NCBI GenBank assembly: GCA_949825045.1
Contig: OX463827.1
Coordinates: 5,974,501 to 6,038,500 of the forward strand
Length of the DNA stretch: 64,000 nucleotides
Origin: Argyresthia goedartella
Lineage: Eukaryota > Arthropoda > Insecta > Lepidoptera > Argyresthiidae
Reading direction: 5' to 3'
Part shown: positions 10,287 through 22,061 of the stretch, piece by piece
Position numbering within the stretch: position 1 is the first letter of the stretch
How the letters are laid out: every line of letters starts with the position of its first letter
Position numbers and translations under genes: made by a program
Notes under the pieces: model-generated
What the model saw: only the letters and a program-made list of their open reading frames with translations
The model's database searches: none
Told to the model about the DNA's origin: nothing

Positions 10287-11045
10287 AAGTTGGCAGTACA
10301 TAGTCCTAGGAAACGGGGCTCAAATACAGCGTTTTGAGCTCACGCGATTTAGGAAAAAAAAGAAAGAATAAAACCGGCCAAGTGTGAGTCGGACTCGCGA
10401 ACGAATGGTTCCGTACCATTATCTATTAAAACGGCAAAAAAACTCGCTTGTTGTATGGGAGCCCGCCCCCCTTAAATATTTGTTGTATTTTAATTTATAA
10501 ATTAATTTTTTAACTGAATATATAACTAAATATTTTGTGAATATTTCAAGCGTCGACGTGTTGCCGTTATCAATATCCAGCAAATATGAGAAAAAAATAA
10601 ACGTTTGTTGTATGGGAGCCCCCTTAAATATTTATTTTATTCTGTTTTTTAGTATTATTGTTAAAGCGGCAACAATAATAAATTATCTGTGAAAACGTCA
10701 ACTGTCTAACTATCACGGTTCATGAGATACAGCCTTGTGACAGACGGACGGACGGACGGACAGCGGACGCTTAGTAATGGGGTCCCGTTTGGCACCCTTC
10801 GAGTACTGAACCCAGAGAGTTGAAACTCGCAACATATTAGAGCGTGATTTTTAGCTCCCAGAATATGTAATCAGAACTTTTCTGACTAACGTGGTTTCCG
10901 AAAGAAAAAAAAAGAAAAAAACAAGATGATAAAATTTACATTTCGCAACCACATGAGATCAAAATCTGAACCTTCGTATTCTGTGCGTTCTAAATGCCTA
11001 TTTTCTACAAATGCTGCATTTTTCATCTCTCTACTCTCGACTTTT
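10287..11045. mobile_element. Second copy of the MITE at 36765, split by a SINE-like repeat
   Basis: The left part (AGTTGGCAGTACATAGTCCT, then AACGGGGCTCAAAT) and the right part (TTTTAGCTCCCAGAATATGT, then TCTCTACTCTCGACTTT) match successive parts of the element at 36765-37236. They are separated by the S4 repeat at 10374-10814. A further fragment with AAAACGGGGCTCAAAGTCAG lies at 11108-11155. Confidence 0.6.
10374..10814 (+). mobile_element. SINE-like repeat S4
   Basis: Starts CCGGCCAAGTGTGAGTCGGA; internal TGTATGGGAGCCC occurs twice, suggesting an internal partial duplication. Ends after GACGGACGGACGGACGGACA and a diverged GAGTACTGAACCC in place of the usual GGGTACGGAACCC. Confidence 0.65.
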
Positions 11046-11155
11046 TCAACTAAGGTAGGTAGGTGTTTATGTATCTAGTTTACCAATAGTACCAATACCT
11101 GAAGTGATAGAAAACGGGGCTCAAAGTCAGGGGATTTGTGCTTATTTCGAGCTTA

Positions 11156-11479
11156 CCTACGAAAGTTTTACTGACTGATCTATCAACACGTGTACCAAAC
11201 TGATGGACATGGATTTTGGACTGTGATTTCTCTTCTGTGATGTAGACATCCGCTAAATGGAATCCAGGAAATCCTCACGGGATCGGCAGAAACAGGATCC
11301 ACGAGAGCAAATAAACAAATTTTACCAGTGTGGGATTTGAATCCGCGACAATGGGATAACATCCAATACGCACAGGATATATGTCTTCTCATTTTATTTG
11401 TGAACACTTTTTATGAATGCTTTTAGTCGCATTGGAGTCTACGGGAACAGTAATATTTTTTTGGGATAAAAGATAGCCT
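11156..11479. other. Unassigned stretch
   Basis: Nothing recognised; the minus-strand frame at 11183-11407 has no known domain. Confidence 0.35.
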
Positions 11480-11612
11480 AAATGTTAAGACACGGTAAAA
11501 GCTATACATTGGAAATTTCATCTAAATCCGTCGAGCCGTTTCAGCTTGAAAGAGTAACAAACATATAAACACCGTACAAACTTCCGCAATTATAATATTA
11601 GTGGGATTTCTA
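11480..11612 (+). repeat. Dispersed repeat ending TATAATATTAGTGGGAT
   Basis: ATTTCATCTAAATCCGTCGA, GAGTAACAAACATA and AATTATAATATTAGTGGGAT are the familiar tail of a dispersed lepidopteran repeat; a longer copy lies at 41935-42205. Family name not assigned. Confidence 0.6.
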
Positions 11613-12104
11613 AAGTTGAAAATTGCGTTAGGGGGCCGCAATCACCTTATACACGCTTCGACCATAAGAGCCATCCTGGCCTCGTATGCTCGTCTAGGAT
11701 GGCTTACTTAGTCTCTGCAGTAATGTACTATAACGTTACCTTTATCGGGTTTTACGGGACGGACATCTTTAGGAATTATATCAGAAGATGTTTTGTTAAT
11801 GTTTTGCCTGGCATTTTGTTGCGTTAACACCAAGGGGGCGGCACCGGCACGATGCGGGGTTTCAGGTTGTTTATGTGTTTGTGTCCGTTCCCACTTTGTG
11901 ACTTTAACAAGAGTACCTATTTACCTAATTGAAAATGTAATTGAAAAATAATATCAATTACACGCAATTAAAACCACAATGAAAAGCCCAGACAGGTAAG
12001 TAGTTCATGTAGCGGTTATTTATTAATCTGAAAAGTAAATTAGTGGTGGAATTAGAACCTCCACACACACACAACACGACACATCACAGAAACTTTAAGG
12101 GATT
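11613..12104. other. Unassigned stretch
   Basis: AAAGTTGAAAATTGCGTTAG at the start recurs near 37740, marking an unnamed dispersed repeat. Nothing else recognised. Confidence 0.4.
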
Positions 12105-12700
12105 TTTATAACGTTTCTACAATACTAGATCTACGGCACAGTAGAAGTCTTATGGAATATTGCTCTGGGGGAGAGCAGCAGATATAAATACGATATTTGT
12201 TTTACAAAAAAAGGCGATCAGGCAAAAAATCATTAAGAGAAAAATTCAAAGAAATTAATATACTTACGGTTACCTGTCAATATATATACGAGAATATCAT
12301 GCATGTAAGAAAAAATATAGCTTTATTTAAAATTGTAAGTGATTGCCATACAATTAACACTAGAAATAGAAATAGGTTAGCACCATTATTTAGACTAAGT
12401 AAAGTAGGCACATCATTCATGGGACACTGTATTCGCTTCTACAATAAAATACCACAGGAATCATTGATCCTTCCTGAAAAGAGGTTCAAAAACTAAATTA
12501 AAAATGAGCTGATAAGAAAGTCCTATTATAGTATCAAGATATACTTAGATGACAAAGCTGCATGGTCCATACCATCTCAACGCACAGAAATTCGACGAGG
12601 GGCGATGCATCAAGTCTATCACACGCCGGCGAATTTCCTTAGACCGATACCAGTACCTGTTGTAAAGTACACATTAATAGAAAAATTCAAAATTCAAATA
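12105..12700 (+). pseudogene. Jockey-like LINE C-terminal remnant
   Basis: The decayed frame reads, after a TATGGAATATTGCTCTGGGG word, residues equivalent to SLREKFKEINILTVTCQYIYENI, then RNRNRLAPLFRLSKVGTSF and RFYNKIPQESL. It parallels the C-terminal part of the next LINE (SLRELFKEIDILRVASQF at about 14140). It is therefore the 3' end of an older copy of the same family placed just upstream of a second copy. Confidence 0.65.
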
Positions 12701-13139
12701 ATAGAATGAAAACAGTTTGGCAAATAATAAACCGTGAAACTGGCAAAGTTATACCAAGGGGCAATGATTTCTGCCTAAAGATAGGTGATGATGTTGTTAA
12801 ATCCAGCGCTGATGTTGCTCGAGCTTTTGAAACATTCTTCACCAATGTACCCTTACTCAGAACAGATCGTCTAAATTCATCTCCATATGAAGCAGAGACT
12901 TTATTAAAAAATAACACTAGCGTCAGTAAGGCATATTTAAAATTTCATCATGTATTTATTTATTGTCAAAACGTTTAGATTACTTAACTTAAAAAATACC
13001 GAAGACCTGTGAGGTATACCAGTCAAAGTCATTGGTTCAGTAATTCTTGTTAAAGCCCCACACTTAGCTTATATATCCAATAAATGTGTTGACGATGGGG
13101 CTTTTCCAGACCTCATGAAACACAGTAAACTGATACTCT

Positions 13140-14252
13140 GTTCAAGTCGGGAGATAAGGGTGGTCCTTCAAATTTCAGACCAATATCTGTTCTTCCAACA
13201 TTAAGTAAAATATTTGAAAAGATTATACTCAATCAAATGCTCTTACACTTCAACCGTACAAAACAACTCCACGCCAAACAATACGGTTTGACTAGGGGTA
13301 AATCGACTACGGATGCAGGTATTATCCTTATATCTCATATTTATTCTGCATGGGAGGCCCCACAGGATGCTATCGGAGTTTTTTGCGACCTGTCGATGGC
13401 GTTTGATTGTGTTGATCATTATACGCTATTAATTAAATTAAATCATTACGGAGTTAGAAATAAAGCGTTGGATCTACTAAGATCATACCTAAGCAATAGA
13501 ATTCAAAAGGCAGAAGTTAACGGCGTTAAATCTGATGGATCGGGTGTTAAAATTGGCGTTCCACAAGGTTCCATATTAGGCCTTTTCTTATTCCTGGTAC
13601 ATTTTAACGATCTGCCTTTCATGGTGGAGAAATTAACTGACATAGTGTTGTTTGCTGATGATACTTCAATGGTCTTCAAAATTGAAAGTAAAAAGGAGAT
13701 TTTGATGATGTTAATGGTGTATTGTCTTTAACTTTGAATTGGTTCACAGTTAATAATTTACTGTTAAACGCTGTTAAAACCAAGTGTATTAAATTCTCAC
13801 TTCCAAATGTCAGGCAAGTTGAGACCAGTTTAGTGTTACACAACAGCACGTTAGAATTAGTAAATGATATGAAGTTTCTTGGAATAACCATTGATAGCAA
13901 ATTGCAGTGGGGACCCCACATAGATAAATTGGCTGGTAAATTAAGTTCTGCGGCATACGCTGTTAGGAACATCAGACAAAGCACGGATGTGGCTACATCT
14001 AGGCTAGTATATTTTAGTTACATTCATAGTGTGATGTCCTATGGTATCTTGTTGTGGGGGAAAGCAGCGGATATTCAAACTATTTTTATTTTACAGAAAA
14101 GAGCTATTCGAGCAACTTATAATTTAAAACGAACAGACTCCTTAAGAGAGCTTTTTAAAGAAATTGACATACTAAGAGTAGCTAGTCAATTTACAACAAT
14201 TTACAACTTACAACATTTTCCAAACTTAGCGATAGCTGTAATGTTAATCTAA
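13140..14252 (+). pseudogene. LINE reverse transcriptase, frameshifted
   Basis: RT blocks in order: FRPISVLPTLSKIFEK, KQYGLTRGKSTTDA, VFCDLSMAFDCVDH (motif A), VPQGSILGLFLF, and LFADDTSMVF (catalytic FADD at about 13650). A frameshift near 13690-13730 moves the reading to the next frame, which continues WFTVNNLLLNAVKTKCI, LGITIDSKLQWGPHIDKLAG and YGILLWGKAADI to a stop at 14252. Motifs A and C keep their Asp residues, but the broken frame and missing endonuclease make it non-functional. Confidence 0.85.
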
Positions 14253-14266
14253 GAAATAATCACAGA

Positions 14267-14320
14267 ATAAGATAATTTATTATTTATATTCAATAAAAAA
14301 AAATGACTCTGACTCTGACT
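14267..14320 (+). mobile_element. 54-bp LINE-tail micro-insertion
   Basis: ATAAGATAATTTATTATTTA, TATTCAATAAAA and (TGACTC)n interrupt the host LINE. The uninterrupted version at 20570-20590 reads GAAATACTCACAGACTGTTG. The inserted piece matches only the last bases of the LINE tail at 14905-14967. Confidence 0.75.
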
Positions 14321-14777
14321 GTGTGCGCCCCGATTTAGACTCGCGAAGGTTAGCAATTCTTTCAATGGTCAGTGTATTCTCTACTATAATAAGATACCTC
14401 TGGAGATTTTGAAATTGCCATTTGAGCAATTTAAAAAGCATGTTAAAGCGACTTTGTCAAAAAAGGGATATTACAATGTTCAAGATTACTTAAATGACAG
14501 GACTGTATGGGGTTAATCTAGCTCAACACAGGCCTTGCTGTTAATAATTTTGTAATTATTTATTCCTGCTTATTAATCATAATAATAAAAAAAACTTATT
14601 TGTAATAGTTAAGCACAACCTATTTTTAAAAGAGATCTAAAAATCAATCTGTGGTAGTTTCTACGCCCTTCTTCTCCCACAGTGGTCCAATGTAGAGAAG
14701 AGGCAAAAAATGACGTTTGCTAATTATATGTAAATATCTACAGTAATAAAGTACTTTGACTTTGACTTTGACTTAGA

Positions 14778-15030
14778 GTCACTTTTTAAAAAAGGAGGTA
14801 TGGGGGAGTTTCTTGCCGTTTCTTCTTAACCCCGAGGCCCACCTTCCGAAACGGTGTAGTCTTTTTTTATATAAAAAAAGTTACTTGTAGTCACAAGTAA
14901 GTATAATTTTGACGTTGAATAAGATTAGTTATTTATTTATATTCAATAAAAAAATTGACTCTGAAGTACCTAGATACTACCCGTTCATTTAGAGTTTGCC
15001 GTCGCTGACCGTTACAAAATGACGTCACAG
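14778..15030 (+). repeat. Left arm of inverted repeat: LINE tail plus flank
   Basis: GGGGGAGTTTCTTGCCGTTT, then ACGGTGTAGTCTTTTTTTAT, GACGTTGAATAAGAT and TATTCAATAAAAAAATTGAC form a LINE 3' UTR and tail. The following TACCTAGATACTACCCGTTC is not LINE tail, yet is also present in the inverted partner at 15715-15900. Confidence 0.65.
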
Positions 15031-15361
15031 GGACAGCTTTTCGTACCGTTGTTGTACTTCGTGGTGAAGCTGGTTAATATATTTTTTTGATCTTAACATC
15101 ATTTTCTTTATGACGAATTTAAATGTATTGCTATGTATGTACGTAACTACATATACCCCCGAGTAATAAGTTAGATAGAAATCTAAAATAAAGAGCCCGA
15201 TTTCTGTGTATTGACTTGTAGGCGGGTTAGCACCAACTTTGGCGATAGGTAGGTGGATGAATACCACAGACAATTAATATTAGTAGGCACCGCAAACCCG
15301 GTCAAATGTATGAGAACCGAGCGTGTATTTTTTACAACCTACTGTGACGTCAAGAGTACGT

Positions 15362-15413
15362 ATTCGCCACTACAGTGGTGAATGGCAACCCATTCTCCAC
15401 TGTAGTGGCGAAT
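15362..15413. repeat. Hairpin with 23-bp arms
   Basis: The arms 15362-15384 (ATTCGCCACTACAGTGG then TGAATG) and 15391-15413 pair with a single mismatch around the loop GCAACC. It lies midway between the two inverted LINE-tail arms. Confidence 0.85.
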
Positions 15414-15714
15414 TCGTATCGGCCAACGACTGCCTGCAATTTTTTTGCACTGGCCAATGACATTTTTTTGATTACCTGGCTGGCAATGCGAGTTAAAGAT
15501 GTACAACCGGGCACCGAGTAGATGGAATTTCGTACAGTAGAAGGACTAGGACCCTGTATGACACAACCAATGCAACGGCTGCCGTATCAGCATCAGCCGC
15601 CGCTGCGATGGCAAGAATAGTGTAAAAGCCCATGCGGCGGTCGTTACCAAGTGGAACCTCTGTGTGAATGAGCCTTTAGGAGTGCGGTGCTGGGGAGAGG
15701 AAAAGGACGAAACG

Positions 15715-15900
15715 ACCAAGTCGAATTTTGTCACGGCCAACGACGGCAAAATCGAAATGAACGGGTAGTATCTAGGTACTTCAGAGTATTTTTTTAAATT
15801 GAATATAAATAAATAAATTATCTTATTCAACGTCAAAATTATACTTACTTATGACTAAAAGTAAATTTTTTTATATAAAAAAAGACTACACCGTAGAAAA
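15715..15900 (-). repeat. Right arm of inverted repeat
   Basis: Complement of 14860-15030: GAACGGGTAGTATCTAGGTA, TTGAATATAAATAAATAAAT, CTTATTCAACGTCAAAATTA. Conservation extends about 70 bp past the LINE tail. Confidence 0.7.
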
Positions 15901-17157
15901 TCAGCATTATACCTGGTATGGCTACTCTTTTGGCGAAAATTGTATGTTAGCCAAAAAGAGTAATAGAGCGTTGTCTCTGTCACAAAAGACACTGACAAAA
16001 AAGTGTTATTGGGCGTTAACTAAACTGCTAAAAGTATATGCGCATTCCATAATGCATAAAAACAGTTTCGGCGAATAGATTACAGTTAGGTTCTCCTGTT
16101 CCTATTCATTCAAAAACAAAAAAACAACAACAATATTTTGCAACACAAAAGAGAAAGCCAAGCCACGGCAAGCGAAATAACTTTATTTGTCGAGACGAGA
16201 TCCTTTCAAGTTTCCTTATTTATACGTGCCTCGCCTACGCTAACCGTTGCTAACCGTTTCCAACGTAGCTCTTACCACATACTGCTAAAGTTGCTATTTG
16301 TGCACAAATTGCGTTGCAGTCTACATTACTATCACTAACAAGTGACTATGTAAAGACAATATTATGCTAAATGTATATCTTTTGTTTTCTACTTTTTACT
16401 GCAGTTACTGAACTTATTCAGAAAAGTTTGCGTTAGAAATCTTTCCTATCAAGAATATTACCTTAATTCGAAGTTCAATCAACGAATCATGAATTAATCT
16501 TGACCTTTTCTATGCGCCTATCTTCTTATCTGTTAGTTTTACGAAAGCTATTATAGGTCTTTTCGGAAAATGTTAGTAGGATACCTTCACCTTCCACCAG
16601 GAATCGGAAGACCGGTAATTCCAGAACACCGGTAATTACGACCAGATCCCAAGGTTAGTTGTTTCGTTAAAACTAAGTTTTAGCTACATTCAGTCTATCT
16701 TTGAACATTATGAATGGGACCCACATGTTCATAACAGCGTTAAATTGCTAAAATATTATTTGATGGGAACATCGAACTGAGTCTCTCCATATTTGGGTTT
16801 CCTTTGATTTAGGTTATTGGGACTGCTAATAGGGATTACAGGGTAAATGTAGGCAGGCGTACCAGGCGCTGCCGCCCGATGGAAAAGGAGTTAGCAATCA
16901 TCTTAGGTTTTTTTTGGGTTCTTACTTCTTCTTATCGTGTCTTTCCACGAAGGAGGTTGGCGGTGAGCTCTCCATAAATACTCCTTCCGGTTCTTTACCA
17001 AATGTTCTACGCTGTCCACTCGCAACAATTCTCTGGAGCCGCGACTTTCTCGTTATGGACGTTCTCAGTGGCGTATCCAGGATTCTCGTTTTTATGGTTT
17101 GATCCACAAAATAATTTGTGCTTGATCCCACTGAGGGCAGGTAAGTCTTAATACTTT
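15901..17157. other. Unassigned stretch
   Basis: Plus frames at 15851-16078 and 16138-16338 have no known domain. A minus frame (16922-17248) gives a basic, unrecognised peptide with NYFVDQTIKTRILDTPLRTS; it may be chance or an unidentified element. Confidence 0.3.
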
Positions 17158-17594
17158 TATCTACACACGTATCACAAACCCTCTTTACTGCGTCTAAAAA
17201 CCGCACGTTAAGACCAGCATAATGTAAAACTACTTGGTAAAAACTCATTTCTTGTCTGAAAATTTGTACATTATGACCATAATGTACAAAAATTTGTCAA
17301 ATGATGACATTCAAATTTCGAACGCCGACGCCCGCTTGCGTGCAACCCCTAGTGAAGGTGGTACTACAGATCAAGCTAAACAACTGCAGAGCAATGATTA
17401 ATGCCACAATGCCGGTCAAACATGCGGTTCCTGAACACATCGAAGAGAGCTTATGATGTGTGTGTAGATAAATTAGTGTATGTAACTGTACATAATTAGG
17501 CATTAAAACTCTCGAGTGATATTATGAAACTCGCCTACCCACTCTCGAGTATTTATGCCCTCCATTATGTAGCAGTCACATAAACTACTATTAT
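17158..17594 (+). repeat. Palindromic repeat family D, single copy
   Basis: Left arm TATCTACACACGTATCACAA, CCCTCTTTACTGCGTC, AACCGCACGTT, GACCAGCAT. The right arm, read in complement, gives TATCTACACACACATCATAA, GCTCTCTTCGATGTGTTC, AACCGCATGTT, GACCGGCAT. The two arms are diverged inverted copies of one another. The centre has ACATTATGACCATAATGT and TCAAATTTCGAACGCC. A tail with ATTAAAACTCTCGAGTG and CACTCTCGAGT continues to GTCACATAAACTACTATTA. Confidence 0.75.
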
Positions 17595-18689
17595 TTAAGA
17601 ATAATTTGATCAAATTGAAACAAATGACAATTGTTTTATTTTATTCGTAATCCTGCAACATTTTTTAAACATACTTGTAAAACCTTCATTCTGGGTAATT
17701 TAGCTATATATTAGTTTTATGTAGGTGGAGAGTTATTATTAGCTCGTTAGCTGTCTGTTATTTCTAATTGTCTTTTCTATTTTAGCTGTTAGTATTCCTA
17801 AAACCAATACATAAAAATAACAATAAATAAATATATTTCCGTCGTGGACGTCCTTATATCTACGAAAGGAATGTCAACACGACTCGAGATTGTAGTGCTT
17901 TCTATATTTTTTGATCTGCATGGAGTGGATCCTCGTATTATCCGTCCTGGCTACCCCTTCTAATGGATAACAGGAATTCAAATGCATCCTCAGCGATTGT
18001 GTGTGTGCATCGAATGACAACTTTCCTCAAAAACTTCGTGGAAGGAAGCTCTTTATTGTTTCTGAGAACGCACCGCGCACAAGAGTGTTTTCATCCGGTT
18101 CTACTTAGCTGTATGAAATGCGTGATATGATAAAATGATAAGTACTTAGGTACATGTAAAGATACCGTTTTGTTGATAAACGATTAGCAATATTGACATC
18201 GCATGGAAATCGCTTAGCTATAATAGATAATTCTTTTAATCTTCCTTGTTTTTGCCCCACAAACATTCAAACCAATAGATAGGTAGGCACTTACCTACTT
18301 TACTTTAATCGCTCAGACAGGAACAAAACGACGATTGGTATACAGATATGTAATCTATATCTATAATAAATGCGATATAACATTTTCGCTATCCCAAAGT
18401 GCATTCTAGATTTTGTTGTTGACCAAGTATTTATCTTATCGTTTTACAATGTTAAGAACTAACGACCATGGTGGATAGAATTTCAATCGTAAGCGCTGGT
18501 GATACGGTCGGGTTTTCTTGGGGTGTAATTTTTCAGGTCCACAGTTGGTTCGGTTCGGAAGTGACCCCATTCTTACAGCCCAGCTGGTTTCGCAAGCTCT
18601 TGTACTTGTATGTCCGCCTGGTAGGTCGCTCGGGCGAATTTGATCGATTCATATGAATTAATAGTTGCCGTATCCGTAATACCGAAATC
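17595..18689. other. Unassigned AT-rich stretch
   Basis: No domain, TIR or tail recognised. Confidence 0.4.
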
Positions 18690-18985
18690 AGACGCCGAAC
18701 CCAGGTGGCTGATGTGGGTAAGCGGATAGCACGGCTTAAGTGGAAGTGGGCAGGACACTTGGCAAGGCGAGAAGATGGAAGATGGACCAGATCGGCGACA
18801 GAGTGGTGGCTAAGAGGACGCCAAAGATCGGTCGGCAGACCATCTGCCAGATGGTCCGGCGATGTGGCCAGGGTGGCGGGAAAGCAATGGACGCGGGTTG
18901 CGCAGGACCGCGCTGAATGGCGTGTTTATGAGGAGGCCTATACCCAATAGTGGGTCCCCTGACAGGCTCATGATGAGGATGATGA
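18690..18985 (+). pseudogene. RTE-like LINE 3' end
   Basis: The frame to the stop at 18950 reads VADVGKRIARLKWKWAGHLA, then RSVGRPSARWSGDVARVAG, TRVAQDRAEW and EEAYTQ. This is the conserved C-terminal block following the RT of insect RTE-like elements. It is followed by GACAGGCTCATGATGAGG and an (ATG)n tail, as is typical for the group. RT and endonuclease are absent; a 5'-truncated copy. Confidence 0.8.
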
Positions 18986-19020
18986 TGATATGAATTAATA
19001 TACATATGTAGTTATTTATG

Positions 19021-19265
19021 GCGACCCAATGGCCGAGTCGGCAGTGACCCTGCCTACGAAGCCAAGGATCCCGGGTTCGAGTCCCGGTGGGGGCAAATAT
19101 TTGTTTAATGAGAACGGATGTTTGTACCCTAGTCATGGTTGTTTATCTATCTAAGTATAATATTTATCTATTTAAGTATAAGTATCGTTGTCTAGTACCC
19201 AAGATACAGGGAATCCTAGTTTGGGGCTAGATCAATGTGTGTAAATAGTGTCCAAGGTATTATGT
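19021..19265 (+). mobile_element. SINE-2, full length
   Basis: tRNA-like head with box A-like ATGGCCGAGTCGGCAG and box B GGGTTCGAGTCCC, then body AATGAGAACGGATGTTTGTA, CTAGTCATGGTTGTTTATC, ACCCAAGATACAGGGAATCC and tail TGTCCAAGGTATTATG (duplicated). Presumably transcribed by Pol III and mobilised by a LINE; that is family knowledge, not seen here. Confidence 0.8.
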
Positions 19266-20114
19266 CCAAGGTATTATTTTATTGTAGTGTTTGTTTGGAA
19301 TGCTTGTAATGGTTGTCTACGTAATGCTTTTCTCAATACCGCCCCTTGCCTCGCCTACCCCTGCCTCAGTACCTAACTCAAATCGACCGAAACCTATAAG
19401 AAGTGTAATTTTTCCCTCAGTTATCCTATAGGTAGTTGATCCTTGATTTTGATGCTGACGGAGTTAGTAAAGAAGGTTACAGGATTTTTTGGTTTAAGTT
19501 AATTTCCAAATTATTAAGTCCCTTTAACCCTTAATAAAGTCTGAGCCAAGTCTTGCCCATTTATAATTGATTTTCGAATGAATTACTTGAGTCATGATGT
19601 TGAAAATTAAGTGGTATTATATGTATGTCCCCTTGCCTGATTAATACTTATTAGATATTATGGTTAACTAAGATCTTTCGCTAGATTGTTTATGCTACAA
19701 ACGACATGGTGGCAAGGCAGTGCCCCCGCCAAGTCGAACGAAAGAGGGCACACATCCTGCCGCCCGCTACATAATTTGATTCGCAACTATCTCTCTCATC
19801 AATTACGTCACTTGTAGGTTTAACAACAACAATGTTGCTCACAGGTGTACTAATCGTAGTTGTTGTCATGACTTCATGACGTCATTCCTACGGCACAGCC
19901 TAATTTCAGACTGTGTCAAATCAAGATCATTGACATGCTAAAATGAGGTAATGCATGATGTAGAATGAAACGAGTTACTAATGTTGTGTGTTTTATGTAC
20001 TTTTAAGGTTACTTTAGTTAGGTCGATTTCTTCTTCTTTTTCTTTTGATTTGGCTTGCTAATCTCGTTTGAGGTTAATACCTTTGCCAGCATGCATGTCC
20101 TATGGCTATGACTC
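19266..20114. other. Unassigned stretch
   Basis: Contains GGCAGTGCCCCCGCCAAG (near 19715), which recurs at 38765 as GGCAGTGCCCCCGCCAAGAC and so marks an unnamed dispersed repeat. No coding signal. Confidence 0.4.
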
Positions 20115-21037
20115 CCTAAGATAACTTTTTAAAGAAATTGACATAATAACTGTAACTTGTCAATTTGCTATAAAATATACTAATGTATGTATGCAAGAAC
20201 CGTACAACCTTTTCCAAATTTAGTTATTTTATTACAAACCTAAGTTACACACTAGTGCGCGCGCCCCGGTTAACTTAAAGTTAGCAACTCTTTCAGGGGT
20301 CAGTGCATTCTCAATTACAAAATTATATAAATGACAAGACTATATGGGGTTAATTAATCTAATTCAACAATATTTATACTATTTTTATTTTACCGAAAAG
20401 AGCTATTCGAGCAATTTATTGTTTAAAACGAAGAGACTCCTTAAGAGAGCCTTTTAAAGAAATTGACATTCTAACTGTAGCTAGTCAATTTATTTTCGAA
20501 AATATAACGTATGTACGCAAGAAGCTTACAACATTTTCCAAACATAGCAATAGCTGTAATGTTAACCTAAGAAATACTCACAGACTGTTGCGCCCCGGTT
20601 TAGACTCGCGAAGGTTAGCAATTCTTTCAAGGGTCAGTGCATTCTCTACTGCAATAAGATACCTCTGGAGATTTTGAAATTGCCATTTGAGCAATTGAAA
20701 AAGCTTGTTAAAGCGACTTTGTCGAAAAAGGGATATTACAATGTTCAGATTACTTAAATGAAGGGACTGGATGGGGTTAATCTGGCTCAACACAGACCTT
20801 GCTGTTAATAATTTTGTAATTATTTATTCCTGCTTATTAATCATAATAATTAATTGTGTAATATTTGTATTAGCTAAGCACAAACAATTTTCAAAAGAGA
20901 TCTAAATATCAATCTGTAGGAGTTTCTAACGCCCTTCTTCTCCCACAGTGGTCCAATGTTGAGAAGAGGCAAAAAATGACGTTTGCTAAGTATATGTAAA
21001 TATCTACAGTAATAAAGTACTTTGACTTTGACTTTGA
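20115..21037 (+). mobile_element. Two Jockey-like LINE 3' fragments head to tail
   Basis: 20115-20385 carries AAAGAAATTGACATAATAAC, a CGCCCCGG word and GACTATATGGGGTTAATT. From about 20385 a second, longer fragment restarts at GAAAAGAGCTATTCGAGCAA, followed by AGACTCCTTAAGAGAGCC. It runs through the 3' UTR (CAGTGGTCCAATGTTGAGAA) to a CTTTGACTTTGACTTTGAG tail. Both derive from the family of the LINE at 12706-14775. Confidence 0.75.
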
Positions 21038-21039
21038 GA

Positions 21040-21112
21040 CCGACAAACGGACAACGTACTGAATCAATATGGGTTCCTTTTTTCTTCAAATTAAGGTACG
21101 GAACCCTCACAA
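21040..21112 (+). mobile_element. S4 repeat tail fragment
   Basis: GACCGACAAACGGACAACGT and TTAAGGTACGGAACCCTCA resemble the end of the S4 repeat. Confidence 0.4.
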
Positions 21113-22061
21113 ACAAAAGTCACGCCTTTTCCCAAACGGGGTGGCAGAGACACAAGTGTGCCCAGTTATTCAGCAAAGTGACTTTTCCATTCAAATAATG
21201 TACAGCCAAATCTAATCAAACCTAGAGAATAAAGGCAAATTATATCAACTCCCGACCTAGACCATGATATCATTATTTCTCATAAATTTACCTTCTTAAT
21301 TTACTTCCTCCTATTTTCATAGCGACATCCCATCCTTTGCTAAGTTACAATCAATTTATGCTCCGCCACACGTGTAACTTTATTACCTACTTCTCTTAAA
21401 TATTATTGAGCACCACATAGTATATTTATAACTACGTTTATGACATGGCAGAGAGGCACAATAACACACCTATTAAAAGATAATAAATGGCGACCTTTAT
21501 CCGTCAAGTATATGACCAAAAGCTTTATTTAATAAAAAATCTACTTTATTTTTGTAACATATAACAACACATCAGTTGAAGGGCGTAAGTGTCACGGAGT
21601 CAGTCTTAGAATTAATATGGCTGTCTTCCTGTATCATTCTGATGTTGTTCTCGTATACCTACGGAATGTTTGGTATGTTTGTTGAGTTACCATCTTGGCC
21701 AATTTGAAAAACATGGCGTAATAAAATGTGTCATTTCTTAGTGTTGTGGGATCTGCCGAGTTTATTTTTATTTTTATATAATATTTTTTACGGCCTTGGA
21801 ATCTGGTCCTTTGAGGCCTCGAGATTTGATAGAATCGATTGTTTAATTAATGAAATTAATTAATCATATTAATTATCATATATTATAATTACGAATTAGG
21901 ATAAATGATTATTAATTATTTTTAGATGCCCTGATTACAATGTTCGGAGAAACACAATCTGACAGACAAATCATGTTTTTTATAGTATGCATCCTACAGA
22001 TTTTTTCCACATAACAAATGTTGTTAGTCTAGTTAATATATTTCTTACAAAACCAATCAGA
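21113..22061. other. Unassigned AT-rich stretch
   Basis: No feature beyond short ATTAATTA palindromic runs near 21845-21900. Confidence 0.4.

Larger units (their letters stand above)
12706..14775 (+). mobile_element. Jockey-like LINE, 5' truncated
   Basis: Runs from an EN-RT linker (KTVWQIINRETGKVIPRG) through RT to a 3' UTR that ends in a TACTTTGACTTTGACTTTG tail. The same 3' UTR (CAGTGGTCCAATGTAGAGAA, AAAAATGACGTTTGCTAA) recurs at 20385-21037. A 54-bp fragment of another LINE tail interrupts it at 14267-14320. Coding potential is lost through frameshifts. Confidence 0.8.

Noticed and set aside
16922..17248. 108-codon minus-strand frame
   Set aside because: It partly overlaps the family D repeat and shows no domain; not enough to call a gene.
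19021..19098. Possible tRNA gene with GGGTTCGAGTCCC
   Set aside because: The attached body recurs at 48113 and 60915 without the head; it is SINE-2.
18736..19136. Long minus-strand open frames
   Set aside because: They lie opposite the RTE-like C-terminus and SINE-2 and show no domain.
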